A stretch of 64,000 bases of DNA from UBA3700 sp964478025 (GTDB taxonomy: Bacteria > Bacillota > Clostridia > Christensenellales > UBA3700). The notes under the pieces were generated by a model. That model did no database searches. It had not been told where the DNA came from and saw only the letters and a list, made by a program, of their open reading frames with translations. The position numbers and the translations under genes were made by a program. Positions 42,886-52,040 of this stretch are shown piece by piece. Every line of letters begins with the position of its first letter. The stretch's first letter is position 1. The stretch covers positions 62,001 through 126,000 of the forward strand of contig CAYZGK010000001.1 in the NCBI GenBank assembly GCA_964478025.1. Reading direction: 5' to 3'.

Positions 42886-43096
42886 AAATAAAGAAAATAT
42901 CTATGCATACGAAGAATGCTTTGATAACATTTTGATTTTAAAAAACAATGAATGGAACCAAGTCTTTATAAAAAAAGACGAATTATTTAAATTCAAGGAA
43001 ATTTCAAAGCAAGAAGTAATGGATATAACAAAAAAAGATCCGATAGTTGAAATAGATAAACTTTTTAGTGGTCTTTCGTGCTCAGAAGAATTTTAA
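42872..43096 (+). CDS. Small hypothetical protein (74 aa)
   Basis: The 74-residue ORF overlaps the ABM gene by 14 bases, suggesting coupling. It is lysine and glutamate rich with no recognised domain. No good RBS is seen, so its translation is less certain. Unknown function. Confidence 0.5.
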   Translation: MKFYKNKENIYAYEECFDNILILKNNEWNQVFIKKDELFKFKEISKQEVMDITKKDPIVEIDKLFSGLSCSEEF

Positions 43097-43101
43097 AAAA
43101 A

Positions 43102-43129
43102 TCGAGTATTGATTCAATTCAATACTCGA
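43102..43129 (-). terminator. Terminator of the lipoprotein gene
   Basis: TCGAGTATTGA (43102-43112) pairs with TCAATACTCGA (43119-43129); the A-run at 43095-43101 is the minus-strand U-tract. Confidence 0.9.
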
Positions 43130-43150
43130 CCTAATCTATCTAATTAAATT

Positions 43151-44878
43151 TTATGTTAAATAATCAACATCTACTGCATGAATTCTTTGTTGAACAAATG
43201 AACATGTTCCTTTATCGTCCAAGCCTTCACTATATAATTTAGATGAAGACTCAAATGGAATATATAGTTTAGTGTATGTGCTTCCATCTTCATCATAAAT
43301 TTTTGTAATAGTAGGACATTCTGCCATTGGAGGAATTGTATAAGATTTTTCAGAGTATGTGGAATCCAAGAACCAGAATTTTACTGAAGTGTCATTTATA
43401 GTAACAGTTGAGTCTGAATTTCCATTAAAAGCATTGAAAGAATAAGAATAAAGTGTAGAGTTATTTGATCTTCCAGAAGATGTTGTCATATAGAATTTAT
43501 GGTCATCTTCATTATATGTTATTCCTTGTACTTTTTCTCTAACACCAAATACGCAAGAAGGTGTAGATGGGATTTCTTGATTTGGCTTTGTTTCGTCAAC
43601 CTTGTATCCAACAACCCATGCGCCATAGTTTGTAGATGAATCCTCAGAATTTGTTAATTCATCATGAGGAACTTGTGTATAACTTGTTGTGCCTGATTCT
43701 TTATATAAAAAGTCTCCAACCCAAATATAACCACCAGAGTAATTGCAATAAGAAGCTTTTACTGGCATTGAGATGGTTTCTTTTATTTCAACATATTTAG
43801 AGACATAATTACTGCTTGATGGATAGTTGCCGGTTTTATTGTCTTTAAGTGAATCTAATGAAATTCTATGAAGTTTATTTCCAACTGCTAAATAAATATT
43901 ATTGCTTGTAACTGCAATACCTCCATCGTGATTACTATGATCAGCTCCACCATTGTTTAAAACATAGTATTCGCCAATTAATGATCCCGTTGACATATTA
44001 ACTGCAAATATAACAGAACATGATGTTACAGTTGTTATAGATTTTGTTCCTACACTAAAATAACCGGAGATTAGCATTATAGATTTTGCTTCCCAAACAT
44101 CAACTGCTTGTACAACAAAATATTGATTAATTCCTGGAATAATAAAGTCTGCCGTTGCCGCATTTATATAAGCGGTGCTAAATGATGAACTTGTTTTAAA
44201 ATCCCCATCTGTTACACTAGAATTTAGAGCTTGCTTCATTTGTCTATTTAGGGAAGTTTCTACTGATGTTTCCATTGTATAAGAACAAGTTTCACATTTT
44301 TTATACATAGACTTAGCGGAGGTTTCCACCCAGGAAGATGCAGAGTGAGCTTCTTCTTGTGTGTGAGTGTTACAGCCTAAGCATTCTTGGTAGTGCCCAG
44401 TTGTTGTTTGTTTATAAGATAAAGTGTGATTTTCTGTGTTCGCTTTGCGTCCACATGAGCAAATTGACGCATGAGTATTTTTATCTACATATGTAACAGT
44501 ATACGAATGTGCTTCTTTTGTTATATATTTATCGCATCCAGTGTGGCTACATGCAATCCAGTGATAATCATCATCATACTTTGAAACAGTAAATGAACAA
44601 GTATGAGTGTCATCACTTCCTGTTGTATCAGTATCGCCACCTGTTGTTTCATCGTCATTGTTGTCAGTATTTGTATTATCATCATCTTTTTTAGTTGTTG
44701 TAGTTGGTTTTTTAGTTGTAGATCCTGTGTTTATTACAAACTTTGAGCCAGAGCCAGAATCTTCTTCTGTTGTGCCTGTTGATTTATTATCATCTTGAGA
44801 TAACATAGAACATGAAACAAAAACAATAGAAATAAGCAATATAGATAATAGTACAAAAACTTTTTTTAAATTAGACAT
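43151..44878 (-). CDS. Secreted lipoprotein with Cys/His-rich repeats, unknown
   Basis: The 575-residue protein begins with a lipoprotein signal (hydrophobic segment ending VSC, lipid-attached Cys near residue 24). After a low-complexity Asp/Thr/Ser linker it has several C-x2-C and H-rich repeats (HTCSF, IACSHTGC, SICSCG, CETCS; ~90-210), which look like small zinc-stabilised surface modules. The rest (~210-575) resembles a repeated-strand, propeller-like domain (DGGIAVTSNNIYLAVGNKLH). The ATG at 44878 is chosen because GAGGG is placed 8 bp upstream. No enzyme motif is recognised. Confidence 0.75.
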   Translation of the reverse strand: MSNLKKVFVLLSILLISIVFVSCSMLSQDDNKSTGTTEEDSGSGSKFVINTGSTTKKPTTTTKKDDDNTNTDNNDDETTGGDTDTTGSDDTHTCSFTVSKYDDDYHWIACSHTGCDKYITKEAHSYTVTYVDKNTHASICSCGRKANTENHTLSYKQTTTGHYQECLGCNTHTQEEAHSASSWVETSAKSMYKKCETCSYTMETSVETSLNRQMKQALNSSVTDGDFKTSSSFSTAYINAATADFIIPGINQYFVVQAVDVWEAKSIMLISGYFSVGTKSITTVTSCSVIFAVNMSTGSLIGEYYVLNNGGADHSNHDGGIAVTSNNIYLAVGNKLHRISLDSLKDNKTGNYPSSSNYVSKYVEIKETISMPVKASYCNYSGGYIWVGDFLYKESGTTSYTQVPHDELTNSEDSSTNYGAWVVGYKVDETKPNQEIPSTPSCVFGVREKVQGITYNEDDHKFYMTTSSGRSNNSTLYSYSFNAFNGNSDSTVTINDTSVKFWFLDSTYSEKSYTIPPMAECPTITKIYDEDGSTYTKLYIPFESSSKLYSEGLDDKGTCSFVQQRIHAVDVDYLT

Positions 44879-44941
44879 AATTAAACCCTCGCTTATCATT
44901 CTAACATATTTTTATTTAAAATATATAAATAAAATAAAAAA

Positions 44942-44970
44942 TTGAAGAATGAGCAAATAACCTATATAAT
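44942..44970 (+). promoter_or_regulatory. Promoter of the sulfatase-maturase operon
   Basis: TTGAAG (44942-44947), 17-bp spacer, TATAAT (44965-44970). A short hairpin (AGTTG/CAACT) lies in the leader before RBS GAGG. Confidence 0.75.
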
Positions 44971-45004
44971 AAATATAGTTGCAATCAACTTTTTGAGGTA
45001 AATT

Positions 45005-46903
45005 ATGGAAAACAATGGTAAATCAACTTCGCTTTTAGCATCTTTTTTATGGTTATTTGTATGTTTTAGTTATTCAATCGTATTATTTGTAACAGGATAT
45101 AATGCACTAGCTCCATTTGCTGCAGTTCTTGCAGGCTTAACAGCTATAGGTATTATGATTCGTTCAATAATGAAAAAAGGTATTAATAAAGTTGATTTTT
45201 TCACTTATTTTTATATACTAGTTTCTCTATATGTTTACTTCCTAATTTGGGGTGCAGATAGTATTGGTAAGAAAATTTGGTATAATCTACTTTTATCTTT
45301 ACTTCCAGTAATTTCAGCTGTTGTAATAATTATTTGCAACAATAAGCAAATGAGAGATTCTATAAAAAGAGCAATAACAATAAGTTTTTCAACCTTAATG
45401 GTTCTTTCTATTGTATGTTATGTATTTTTCATGTCACTTCGTGCAAAGCCAAATGTTGAGAGTCTTCAAGAAGGTCAAGATGATTATCTAAATCAATTAA
45501 AAAATACAAAAACAAGTGAAGATTCTCCAAACGTCTTAGTTATCTTAATGGATGATATGGCTTATTCAGATATTTCAGCATATAGTTATCTAGGAAAAGA
45601 AAATGCAACAATACAAACTCCAAATATAGATGAACTTGCCAAAGAGGGTATTTTCATGGAAAACTTCTATGCTTCGGCTCCAGTTTGTACTCCTTCAAGA
45701 TTTAGTTTATTAACAGGAAGATATGCAACTCGTGGATATCTAGATAATGTTATATTCCCAACATGTGTAGATAGTGATCCTTATTCAATTACTCACTTTG
45801 TAAATCCTTATCAATTTAAAAATAATGTTGATGGTATCTTAGGGGACGAAATAACAATAGCCGAGGCAATGCAAGCATTAGGTTATGATACTTCTTGTAT
45901 AGGAAAGTGGAATTTAGGTGACTATGGTGAATATTTACCTATGAATCAAGGTTTTGATTATTTCTATGGAAGTTATTATGTTAACGATATGACTCCTTAT
46001 AACTGGGTAAAAGAAGAAAATGGAGTAGCAACAGAAGTTCGTACTCATGAGCAAAATCTTGATCAATCTGAAAGTACAAAATTATTTACTAAAGAAATAA
46101 AATCTACACTTCAAAAATCTATTGATTCAGATAACAAATTCTTTATGTACTATGCAACACCATGGCCACATTATCCTATTTATTCAGACAATAATGGAAA
46201 TGGAGTTGGCGATACAAGTGATGATAGTTATATCCAATGTATAGAAGAGTTTGATACATCTTTAGGTGAGATTTTTGATATGTTAAAACAAGAAGGCGTA
46301 TATGATGACACTATGATTATATTTACCTCAGATAATGGTCCAGGTAGAGAAGGTGTAACCGGAGCTTTACGTGGAAGAAAGAATACAACATTTGATGGTG
46401 GTATGAAAGTGCCTTTAATTGTAAGTTATCCAAATGGTGTAAAAAATGGAAGCTTAAAGGGCGGCGGATATAAGATAGAATCAAGTGCAATGCTTACTGA
46501 TTTATTCCCAACTATCTTGTCTTATGTGGGTGTTAATTTGTTGCCACAAGATAGAGTTATAGATGGTGTTGATTTAAAATCGCTTTGGAGTGGAGAAGTA
46601 GATAAAGACACAAGAGTTCATAGCACATTATTCTATATGAAAAAAGGTACTGTTCAAGCCGTTCAAAAAGCAGTAGAAGTAGATGGTGTTGTGTATGACT
46701 TTAAATACTATGAAAAGGTTCGTACTGAAAACTCAGCATTTATAGATCAAACATATAAGAACTACTTATTTAACTTAGATACAGATCCAGCTGAAGGTTA
46801 TAATATTTCAATGGAAAAGCCAGAGGTTGCTGCTAATTTATATCAAACATTAAAAGATTTTAGACAATCTCTAAAGGAAAATAGAAGGGGTATTATAAAA
46901 TAA
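45005..46903 (+). CDS. Membrane-anchored sulfatase (Cys-type)
   Basis: This 632-residue protein has four or five N-terminal membrane helices (~10-150) and then an extracellular alkaline-phosphatase-superfamily domain. VILMDDMAYSDI supplies metal-binding aspartates. The sulfatase signature CTPSR contains Cys228, the residue converted to formylglycine. IGKWNLGDYG and SDNGPGREG are further sulfatase blocks. It hydrolyses sulfate esters, perhaps of host or dietary glycans (inference). The next gene, overlapping by one base, encodes the anaerobic maturase expected to modify Cys228. Confidence 0.92.
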   Translation: MENNGKSTSLLASFLWLFVCFSYSIVLFVTGYNALAPFAAVLAGLTAIGIMIRSIMKKGINKVDFFTYFYILVSLYVYFLIWGADSIGKKIWYNLLLSLLPVISAVVIIICNNKQMRDSIKRAITISFSTLMVLSIVCYVFFMSLRAKPNVESLQEGQDDYLNQLKNTKTSEDSPNVLVILMDDMAYSDISAYSYLGKENATIQTPNIDELAKEGIFMENFYASAPVCTPSRFSLLTGRYATRGYLDNVIFPTCVDSDPYSITHFVNPYQFKNNVDGILGDEITIAEAMQALGYDTSCIGKWNLGDYGEYLPMNQGFDYFYGSYYVNDMTPYNWVKEENGVATEVRTHEQNLDQSESTKLFTKEIKSTLQKSIDSDNKFFMYYATPWPHYPIYSDNNGNGVGDTSDDSYIQCIEEFDTSLGEIFDMLKQEGVYDDTMIIFTSDNGPGREGVTGALRGRKNTTFDGGMKVPLIVSYPNGVKNGSLKGGGYKIESSAMLTDLFPTILSYVGVNLLPQDRVIDGVDLKSLWSGEVDKDTRVHSTLFYMKKGTVQAVQKAVEVDGVVYDFKYYEKVRTENSAFIDQTYKNYLFNLDTDPAEGYNISMEKPEVAANLYQTLKDFRQSLKENRRGIIK

Positions 46904-47979
46904 TGCCTCCTATTTCATTAATGCTAAAACCTGCTTCAGGAAAGTGCAACTTAAGGTGCAAATATTGTTTTTATCATGACGTTGCAAGTAACCGTGAGAT
47001 AAAAGATAAAGGTTTTTTGAGCGATGAACTTTTAGATACTATTTTAAAAAAAGCATTTGAATATGCAGATGGAAAACAAGTGCTAATAAACTTCCAAGGA
47101 GGAGAGCCTCTTCTTTCTGGTAAGACATTTATGAGAGGCGTTGTATCTAAAATTAAAGAAATTAATAAAAAAGGCTCCCCAGTATTTTTAGGGCTTCAAA
47201 CTAATGGAACACTTATTGATGATGAATGGTGTGAAATATTTAAAGAAAATAATTTCTTGGTTGGACTTTCTTTAGATGGTGATAAAATCGCGAATAGAAA
47301 TAGAGTAGATATAAATGGCATAGAAGTTTTTGATAAAATTTTAAATGCTGCCAAGTTATTAGAAAAACACAATGTAGAGTTTAATATTTTATCTGTACTT
47401 ACTGCAGAAAATGCTGTACATATAGATAGAATTTATAGTTTTTTTAAAAAGGAAGGCTTAAAGAAACTTCAATTCATACCATGTTTAAAACCATTAAATG
47501 AAGAAGTTGAAGATGAATCATTTTATTTAGATTCTAAAAGTTATGAAACCTTTTTAATAAAGGCATTTGCTTTATATAAACAAGATATGGCAAGTGGTAA
47601 TTATGTTTCTATAAGACAATTTGATAATTTCGTAAATCTAGCACATTTTCAAAGGGCCGAACAATGTGGAATGAATGGGTATTGCACTCATCAATTTGTA
47701 ATAGAAGCTGATGGAACGGTATATCCTTGTGATTTCTATTGTATAGATGAATACTGTCTTGGAAACATAAAGGATTCATCATTTTCAGAATTAGAACATA
47801 GTAAGATTGCTATGGATTTTATAAAGGAAAGTTTAGAAACGCCAGATAAGTGTAAAAAGTGTGAGTTTTATATGTTATGTAGAGGTGGTTGTAAACGTGA
47901 AAGAAAAGATATAGATAAATGCGAAGCATATAAAACATTTTTTAAGTTAGTTATACCACATTTAAAAAGAATGTCATAA
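46903..47979 (+). CDS. Anaerobic sulfatase-maturating enzyme (radical SAM, SPASM)
   Basis: The 358-residue protein has the radical SAM motif CNLRCKYC (Cys15, 19, 22) followed by FYH, the NFQGGEPLL block and a C-terminal SPASM-type Cys set (CGMNGYC, CDFYC, CKKCEFYMLCRGGC). This is the pattern of anSME proteins, which oxidise the active-site Cys or Ser of sulfatases to formylglycine under anaerobic conditions. It starts within the sulfatase stop codon, so the two are coupled. Confidence 0.94.
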   Translation: MPPISLMLKPASGKCNLRCKYCFYHDVASNREIKDKGFLSDELLDTILKKAFEYADGKQVLINFQGGEPLLSGKTFMRGVVSKIKEINKKGSPVFLGLQTNGTLIDDEWCEIFKENNFLVGLSLDGDKIANRNRVDINGIEVFDKILNAAKLLEKHNVEFNILSVLTAENAVHIDRIYSFFKKEGLKKLQFIPCLKPLNEEVEDESFYLDSKSYETFLIKAFALYKQDMASGNYVSIRQFDNFVNLAHFQRAEQCGMNGYCTHQFVIEADGTVYPCDFYCIDEYCLGNIKDSSFSELEHSKIAMDFIKESLETPDKCKKCEFYMLCRGGCKRERKDIDKCEAYKTFFKLVIPHLKRMS

Positions 47980-48037
47980 AAATATTTGAATAATAAAATG
48001 CGAGAATTTATAAAATTTATACCGGCAGGTTACAAAA

Positions 48038-48391
48038 ATGGTAAATAAAAAATGTCCTAATTGTGGATATGAATTATACGAGACAGTGGTAGGTTTATCT
48101 TTGAGTTGTAAATGTGAACGTTGTGGGTATGCATATTGTACAACTATTGCGGAAGGAATTGAATGGGATTCAAAAGATTATACTATTGTAATCCAAAAAG
48201 ATAATTTAGCAACTTTAAATCAAATAAAGATAATTTCTTCAGTTTCTTCATTGAATTTTCTTGAAAGTAAGAATGTGTTATTAAACGGAGGAACTTTACT
48301 TAAAGATTGCGCCTTTAACATTAAGTCTAAAATAGATAACTTAAATGTAGCAAATATAAAATTTAATGTATCACCAGAATTTAAATATTAA
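48038..48391 (+). CDS. Zinc-ribbon protein with an L7/L12 C-terminal-like domain
   Basis: The N-terminal CPNC...CERC (~residues 6-33) is a zinc ribbon. The remaining part (~60-117) has a helix-strand pattern resembling the C-terminal domain of ribosomal protein L7/L12 (LNQIKIISSVSSLNFLESKN). It is not the ribosomal protein itself. RBS GCAGG sits 10 bp before the ATG. Neighbouring a small unknown protein, it could be an immunity-like factor; this is weak inference. Confidence 0.6.
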   Translation: MVNKKCPNCGYELYETVVGLSLSCKCERCGYAYCTTIAEGIEWDSKDYTIVIQKDNLATLNQIKIISSVSSLNFLESKNVLLNGGTLLKDCAFNIKSKIDNLNVANIKFNVSPEFKY

Positions 48392-48560
48392 ATGAAACTT
48401 TTAAAATTGAATGTTGTTAAAGCGTTTTGATCAGTTGAGGGTTTGGTAATATATTATAGAAGAATAATTGGTTTAAGTTGAAAAAATTATTAACAATAAT
48501 AGTTTAAATATTTATAAAAATTTAGATTTAAGAAAGCTATCAATCTTTGGGAGAGTAGAA

Positions 48561-48905
48561 ATGGAAAAAAATAAATTCAATTCAATTGTTTTAAATTATT
48601 TTATAGAAATAAAAGGAAAATATCTTAAAGATATTGAGAAAGAATGGGAAGGCGAGGAGATTGGTTCGACTATTCTAGTAGAAGATTATTTATTACCTTT
48701 TGTTTATGTCAATTTAGGTAATAAAGATATAATGAATAGGCTTTCTAATATGTTAGAGGAATTGATTTCTTTAGAAGATGAATATTGTGGAGAAGTTTTA
48801 TATTGTGCATTTTTTGAAAAAATTCATTATGATAATATGGAAAATAAGTTTGTTTTATACTATAAAGATAAAACGAAAAAGTTTTTCAAAACATTAAAAT
48901 TTTAA
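48561..48905 (+). CDS. Small acidic hypothetical protein, immunity-like
   Basis: The 114-residue protein is rich in Glu, with YLKDIEKEWEGEEIG then VEDYLLPFVYVNLG and a C-terminal strand-rich half. The spacing of acidic and aromatic residues resembles small immunity-type proteins, but no family can be assigned. The RBS GGGAGAG is 8 bp before the ATG. The 206-bp gap following it holds a repeat and the tRNA-Arg terminator. Confidence 0.6.
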   Translation: MEKNKFNSIVLNYFIEIKGKYLKDIEKEWEGEEIGSTILVEDYLLPFVYVNLGNKDIMNRLSNMLEELISLEDEYCGEVLYCAFFEKIHYDNMENKFVLYYKDKTKKFFKTLKF

Positions 48906-49030
48906 AAAAAATGATTTTTTTCAAATATTGATTAATGATTTTATTATTGTAAAACGCGTTAAAATTTACAAGAAAGAATATAAAAATGAGAATAAGTATG
49001 AATTGGGGTATTCAATATTTTTTGTGACTA

Positions 49031-49048
49031 TGTAGAATTTTGATGTAC
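49031..49048 (+). repeat. 18-mer shared with 28436-28453
   Basis: TGTAGAATTTTGATGTAC is identical at 28436-28453 and 49031-49048. Both copies lie just downstream of a minus-strand tRNA gene (Glu and Arg respectively). Confidence 0.85.
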
Positions 49049-49061
49049 ACACTACTATATA

Positions 49062-49108
49062 AATAAGACATATCTTTGAAACACTAATTTCTAAGTATAT
49101 GTCTTATT
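49062..49108 (-). terminator. Hairpin downstream of tRNA-Arg
   Basis: AATAAGACATAT (49062-49073) pairs with ATATGTCTTATT (49097-49108), a 12-bp stem. The U-tract is poor, but its location fits termination of the tRNA transcript. Confidence 0.6.
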
Positions 49109-49111
49109 TCT

Positions 49112-49189
49112 TGGTGATCCATGAGGGACTCGAACCCCCGACCTTTGCGTCCGTAGCGCAACGCTCTAATCCAACTGAGCTAATGAACC
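49112..49189 (-). tRNA. tRNA-Arg (anticodon ACG)
   Basis: The minus strand gives acceptor GGTTCAT/ATGGATC, D-arm GCTC...GAGC, anticodon loop CTACGGA (anticodon ACG, read as ICG after deamination), T-loop TTCGAGT, discriminator A and encoded CCA; 78 nt. Confidence 0.94.
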
Positions 49190-49203
49190 ATAATTCTTGA
49201 ATT

Positions 49204-49232
49204 ATTATAAAATGCATTTTTGTAATTGTCAA
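49204..49232 (-). promoter_or_regulatory. Promoter of tRNA-Arg
   Basis: TTGACA (complement of 49227-49232), a 17-bp spacer and TATAAT (complement of 49204-49209) on the minus strand, perfect consensus. Confidence 0.88.
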
Positions 49233-49258
49233 ATAAAGAAAATGCAATAAAAGTTTCC

Positions 49259-49287
49259 TTACAAGTTTAAATCTATGTTAGTATAAT
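49259..49287 (+). promoter_or_regulatory. Promoter of the TrmN6-like gene, leaderless start
   Basis: TTACAA (49259-49264), a 17-bp spacer and TATAAT (49282-49287). The ATG is exactly 6 nt later, so the mRNA is predicted to be leaderless. Confidence 0.75.
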
Positions 49288-49293
49288 AGAGTT

Positions 49294-50034
49294 ATGAAAG
49301 AAGTAATTTTAAAAGATAACGAAAGATTAGATGATTTACAATACAAGGACTTACATATAATACAAGATAAGGACCTTTATTGTTTTTCGTCAGATGCAGT
49401 ACTGCTTGCAAATTTAGTAAGAGCAACATCTTTGGACACTATCGTTGATTTTGGTACGGGCACAGGAGTTATAGCTATTCTTGCGCTTGCAAAGACTAAT
49501 GCAAAAAGAGCAGTAGGAATTGAAATTCAAGAAAGTGCAGCAAATCTTGCAAAGAAAAATGTTGAATTAAATGAACTTCAAGATAAAATTACAATTATAA
49601 AAGACGATATAAAAAACGCAAGTAGAATTTTAGGAAAAGAGTCTGTAAAAGTAGTAGTTTGTAATCCGCCATATTTTAAAGAAAGTGCAGGCCAAAAATC
49701 TTTAAATAAAGAAATTTCTTTATCTAGAACTGAATCCACTTGTGATTTAGATGGTATTTGTAAATCGGCATCAGAAATATTAAAGTATTCTGGGAAATTT
49801 TATATGATACATAAATCAGAAAGAATGGCAGAGGTTATTTTTTCTTTAAAGAAATATAATTTAGAGCCTAAAAAAATAACATTTATATATCCAAAGAAAT
49901 CTAAAAGCATAGATACATTTATTGTTGAAGCTCAAAAAAATGGAGCACCAGGTTTAAAATTAGAAGAAATTATTGTTTATGAAGAAAATGGTGAAATGAC
50001 TCCTCAAGCTAAAAAACTTTATAACAAGGATTAA
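49294..50034 (+). CDS. tRNA1(Val) (adenine-N6)-methyltransferase family protein (TrmN6/YabB-like)
   Basis: This 246-residue SAM-dependent N6-adenine methyltransferase contains VDFGTGTGVIAILAL, the catalytic NPPY motif in VVCNPPYFK, and the leading FSSDAVLLANL block typical of the YabB/TrmN6 family. There is no Shine-Dalgarno. The start follows a perfect -10 by 6 nt. It converges with the sensor kinase, and their stop codons overlap. Confidence 0.9.
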   Translation: MKEVILKDNERLDDLQYKDLHIIQDKDLYCFSSDAVLLANLVRATSLDTIVDFGTGTGVIAILALAKTNAKRAVGIEIQESAANLAKKNVELNELQDKITIIKDDIKNASRILGKESVKVVVCNPPYFKESAGQKSLNKEISLSRTESTCDLDGICKSASEILKYSGKFYMIHKSERMAEVIFSLKKYNLEPKKITFIYPKKSKSIDTFIVEAQKNGAPGLKLEEIIVYEENGEMTPQAKKLYNKD

Positions 50035-51251
50035 CGTATAGGCAAAGTAATTTCAAATGTTGTATATTTGCCAACTTCACTAAAACATTTAATATCTCCG
50101 CCCATAGAGGTTGAAATCAATTTTGCAATACTAAGACCAAGGCCAAAACTGTTACCAGATTCTCTATGTGATTCATCAAGTTTATAGAATCTATCAAATA
50201 TTTTACCAAGTTTTTCTTGCGGAATGCCATCTCCTGTGTTTGTAACTTTAATAGAAATAAGTTTTAAAGTTTTAGCCATAGTAACACAAATTTCTCCACC
50301 AGATTGGGTGTATTTTAGAGCATTATCTACAAGGATAGTAATTAGTTTTTCCATTTCAACATGATTGCAAGAATAAATTATGTTAGGTTGTATTTCAGAT
50401 ACAAATCTAATATTTCTTTCATAGCAGCCTGCTTCAAAGGATAGCAAAACACCTTCAATTACATCACTTATATTTATATCACTTTTTTGTACTACATAAT
50501 CAGGTCTTTCCATTTTTGAAAGTTCTAACATTTGTAGAATAAGGTTATTCATTCTGTCTATTTGGTATCTTGCGGATTCTATCCATTTCATGTTTTCGCC
50601 AATAGTTGCATTTGGATCAGAAGCCACTAGTTCCAGATTTGTTCTAGCAACAGTTAGTGGAGTTTTTAATTCATGAGAAGCATTTGCAACTAAGTCTTTT
50701 TCTTTTTCAAAAGCTTCTTTTACTGGAAGCATGGCACTTCTTGCTAAGAAGTAGCTTAATACAGCAATAAATATCATAGCAACTGCAAATACGATTATTA
50801 ATGTTGAACCTAAAGAGTAAAGACCTTTAACCTGTTCTGTTGTTTCTACCATACAATAGACAGTCATATTGGTATTTGAATCACTAACAAATTCTTTTAC
50901 TTTATAACAAAAATGGTAATCACCTGTAGATAGTTTATAATATTTATCAAAATCGTCGATTGAAGTGTTTATTAAAGATGAACAAATATTACTTTTTTCT
51001 GAATCATTAAAGAAATCAAAACCGCTAGTTGTCTTTAGGGCATTATCTTCAAAAACTATATATTTAGATTTAGAATTTGAAGGGTATGATGTAGCATAAA
51101 GACAGGCATCATCTACTTGCTTATAAATATCTTGGTATCTTGTTGTGTATGATACAATAAATATTGCACCTAATGTAACTGCAAGAAGTGTACCTACAGC
51201 CACAATAAGTATTATTAAGAATTTTATATGTAATTGCTTAAATGGATTCAT
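50031..51251 (-). CDS. Two-component sensor histidine kinase
   Basis: The 406-residue kinase has helix 1 (~11-34), an extracellular sensor (~35-148), helix 2 (~149-170), a HAMP-like linker, then HisKA with the phosphorylated His193 in NASHELKTPLT and a HATPase with NALKYT, GDGIP and SFGLGLSIAK boxes. It overlaps the response regulator gene by 14 bases, so the two are coupled. The signal is unknown. Confidence 0.94.
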   Translation of the reverse strand: MNPFKQLHIKFLIILIVAVGTLLAVTLGAIFIVSYTTRYQDIYKQVDDACLYATSYPSNSKSKYIVFEDNALKTTSGFDFFNDSEKSNICSSLINTSIDDFDKYYKLSTGDYHFCYKVKEFVSDSNTNMTVYCMVETTEQVKGLYSLGSTLIIVFAVAMIFIAVLSYFLARSAMLPVKEAFEKEKDLVANASHELKTPLTVARTNLELVASDPNATIGENMKWIESARYQIDRMNNLILQMLELSKMERPDYVVQKSDINISDVIEGVLLSFEAGCYERNIRFVSEIQPNIIYSCNHVEMEKLITILVDNALKYTQSGGEICVTMAKTLKLISIKVTNTGDGIPQEKLGKIFDRFYKLDESHRESGNSFGLGLSIAKLISTSMGGDIKCFSEVGKYTTFEITLPIR

Positions 51252-51927
51252 TTTTAGGTTGTAGTTGGTATCCTACTCCACGGATTGATTGTATAGTAAA
51301 ATTAGCATCAATATATGCTATTTTCTTTCTAACAAAGGAAATAAAAACTTCCAATGAATTTGATTCAAACTCATTGTCAAATCCCCAAACTTTATTTATT
51401 AGGGCATCTTTTTCAGCAACTTGTTTTGGTCTTTCAAACATATATCTTAAAATTTCACATTCTTTATTTGAAAGTTTTACAGATTTATCTCCATTAGATA
51501 AAACATAGCAAGAAATATTTAATGAGGCGTTACCATAAGTTATAGTGTTGTCGGATGAAACATCTCCACCTCTTCTTCTTAAAATTGCTCTAATTCTAGC
51601 AAGAAGTTCAGGAGTTGAGAAAGGCTTTGCTAAGTAATCGTCAGCTCCCATATCTAAGCCTTGAACCTTATTTAATTCTTGAGATAGAGCTGTAAGCATA
51701 ATAATTGGAGTTGTGATTTTATTTTTTCTAAGTTCATCAAGAACTTCAAAGCCATTCTTTTTAGGCATCATAACATCTAGAATAATTAAGTCAAAAATTC
51801 CACTTAAACCATATTCAAGGCCCATATCACCATCATGGACACATTGAACTTCGAATTTTTCTCTCTCAAGCACAGCTTTTAAAGCTTCGCATAAACTTAC
51901 AGAATCTTCAACAAGTAGAATTCTCAT
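51238..51927 (-). CDS. OmpR-family response regulator
   Basis: The 229-residue protein has a receiver domain with LLVEDS, phosphoacceptor Asp51 in LIILDVMMP and the conserved Lys in YLAKPFS, then an OmpR/PhoB winged helix (LSNKECEILRYMF, VFISFVRKKI, TIQSIRGVGYQL). RBS GGAGG is 9 bp before the ATG. It is transcribed first, with the kinase behind it. Confidence 0.96.
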   Translation of the reverse strand: MRILLVEDSVSLCEALKAVLEREKFEVQCVHDGDMGLEYGLSGIFDLIILDVMMPKKNGFEVLDELRKNKITTPIIMLTALSQELNKVQGLDMGADDYLAKPFSTPELLARIRAILRRRGGDVSSDNTITYGNASLNISCYVLSNGDKSVKLSNKECEILRYMFERPKQVAEKDALINKVWGFDNEFESNSLEVFISFVRKKIAYIDANFTIQSIRGVGYQLQPKNESI

Positions 51928-52005
51928 TTAATTTCCTCCATATTTATTATATATATTAAAATAAAAAAGGATTTTTGTCCATATGTAGAAAATTAATAAT
52001 TTAAA

Positions 52006-52034
52006 TTGAGAAAGAAAAGAAAACTTTGTATAAT
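52006..52034 (+). promoter_or_regulatory. Promoter of the HipA-like gene, leaderless start
   Basis: TTGAGA (52006-52011), a 17-bp spacer and TATAAT (52029-52034), then exactly 6 nt to the ATG at 52041. Confidence 0.75.
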
Positions 52035-52040
52035 CAAATT

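Noticed and set aside
48392..48560. Possible extra gene in the gap between the two small proteins
   Set aside because: No ORF with an RBS is visible; the sequence is AT-rich with several stops in all frames.
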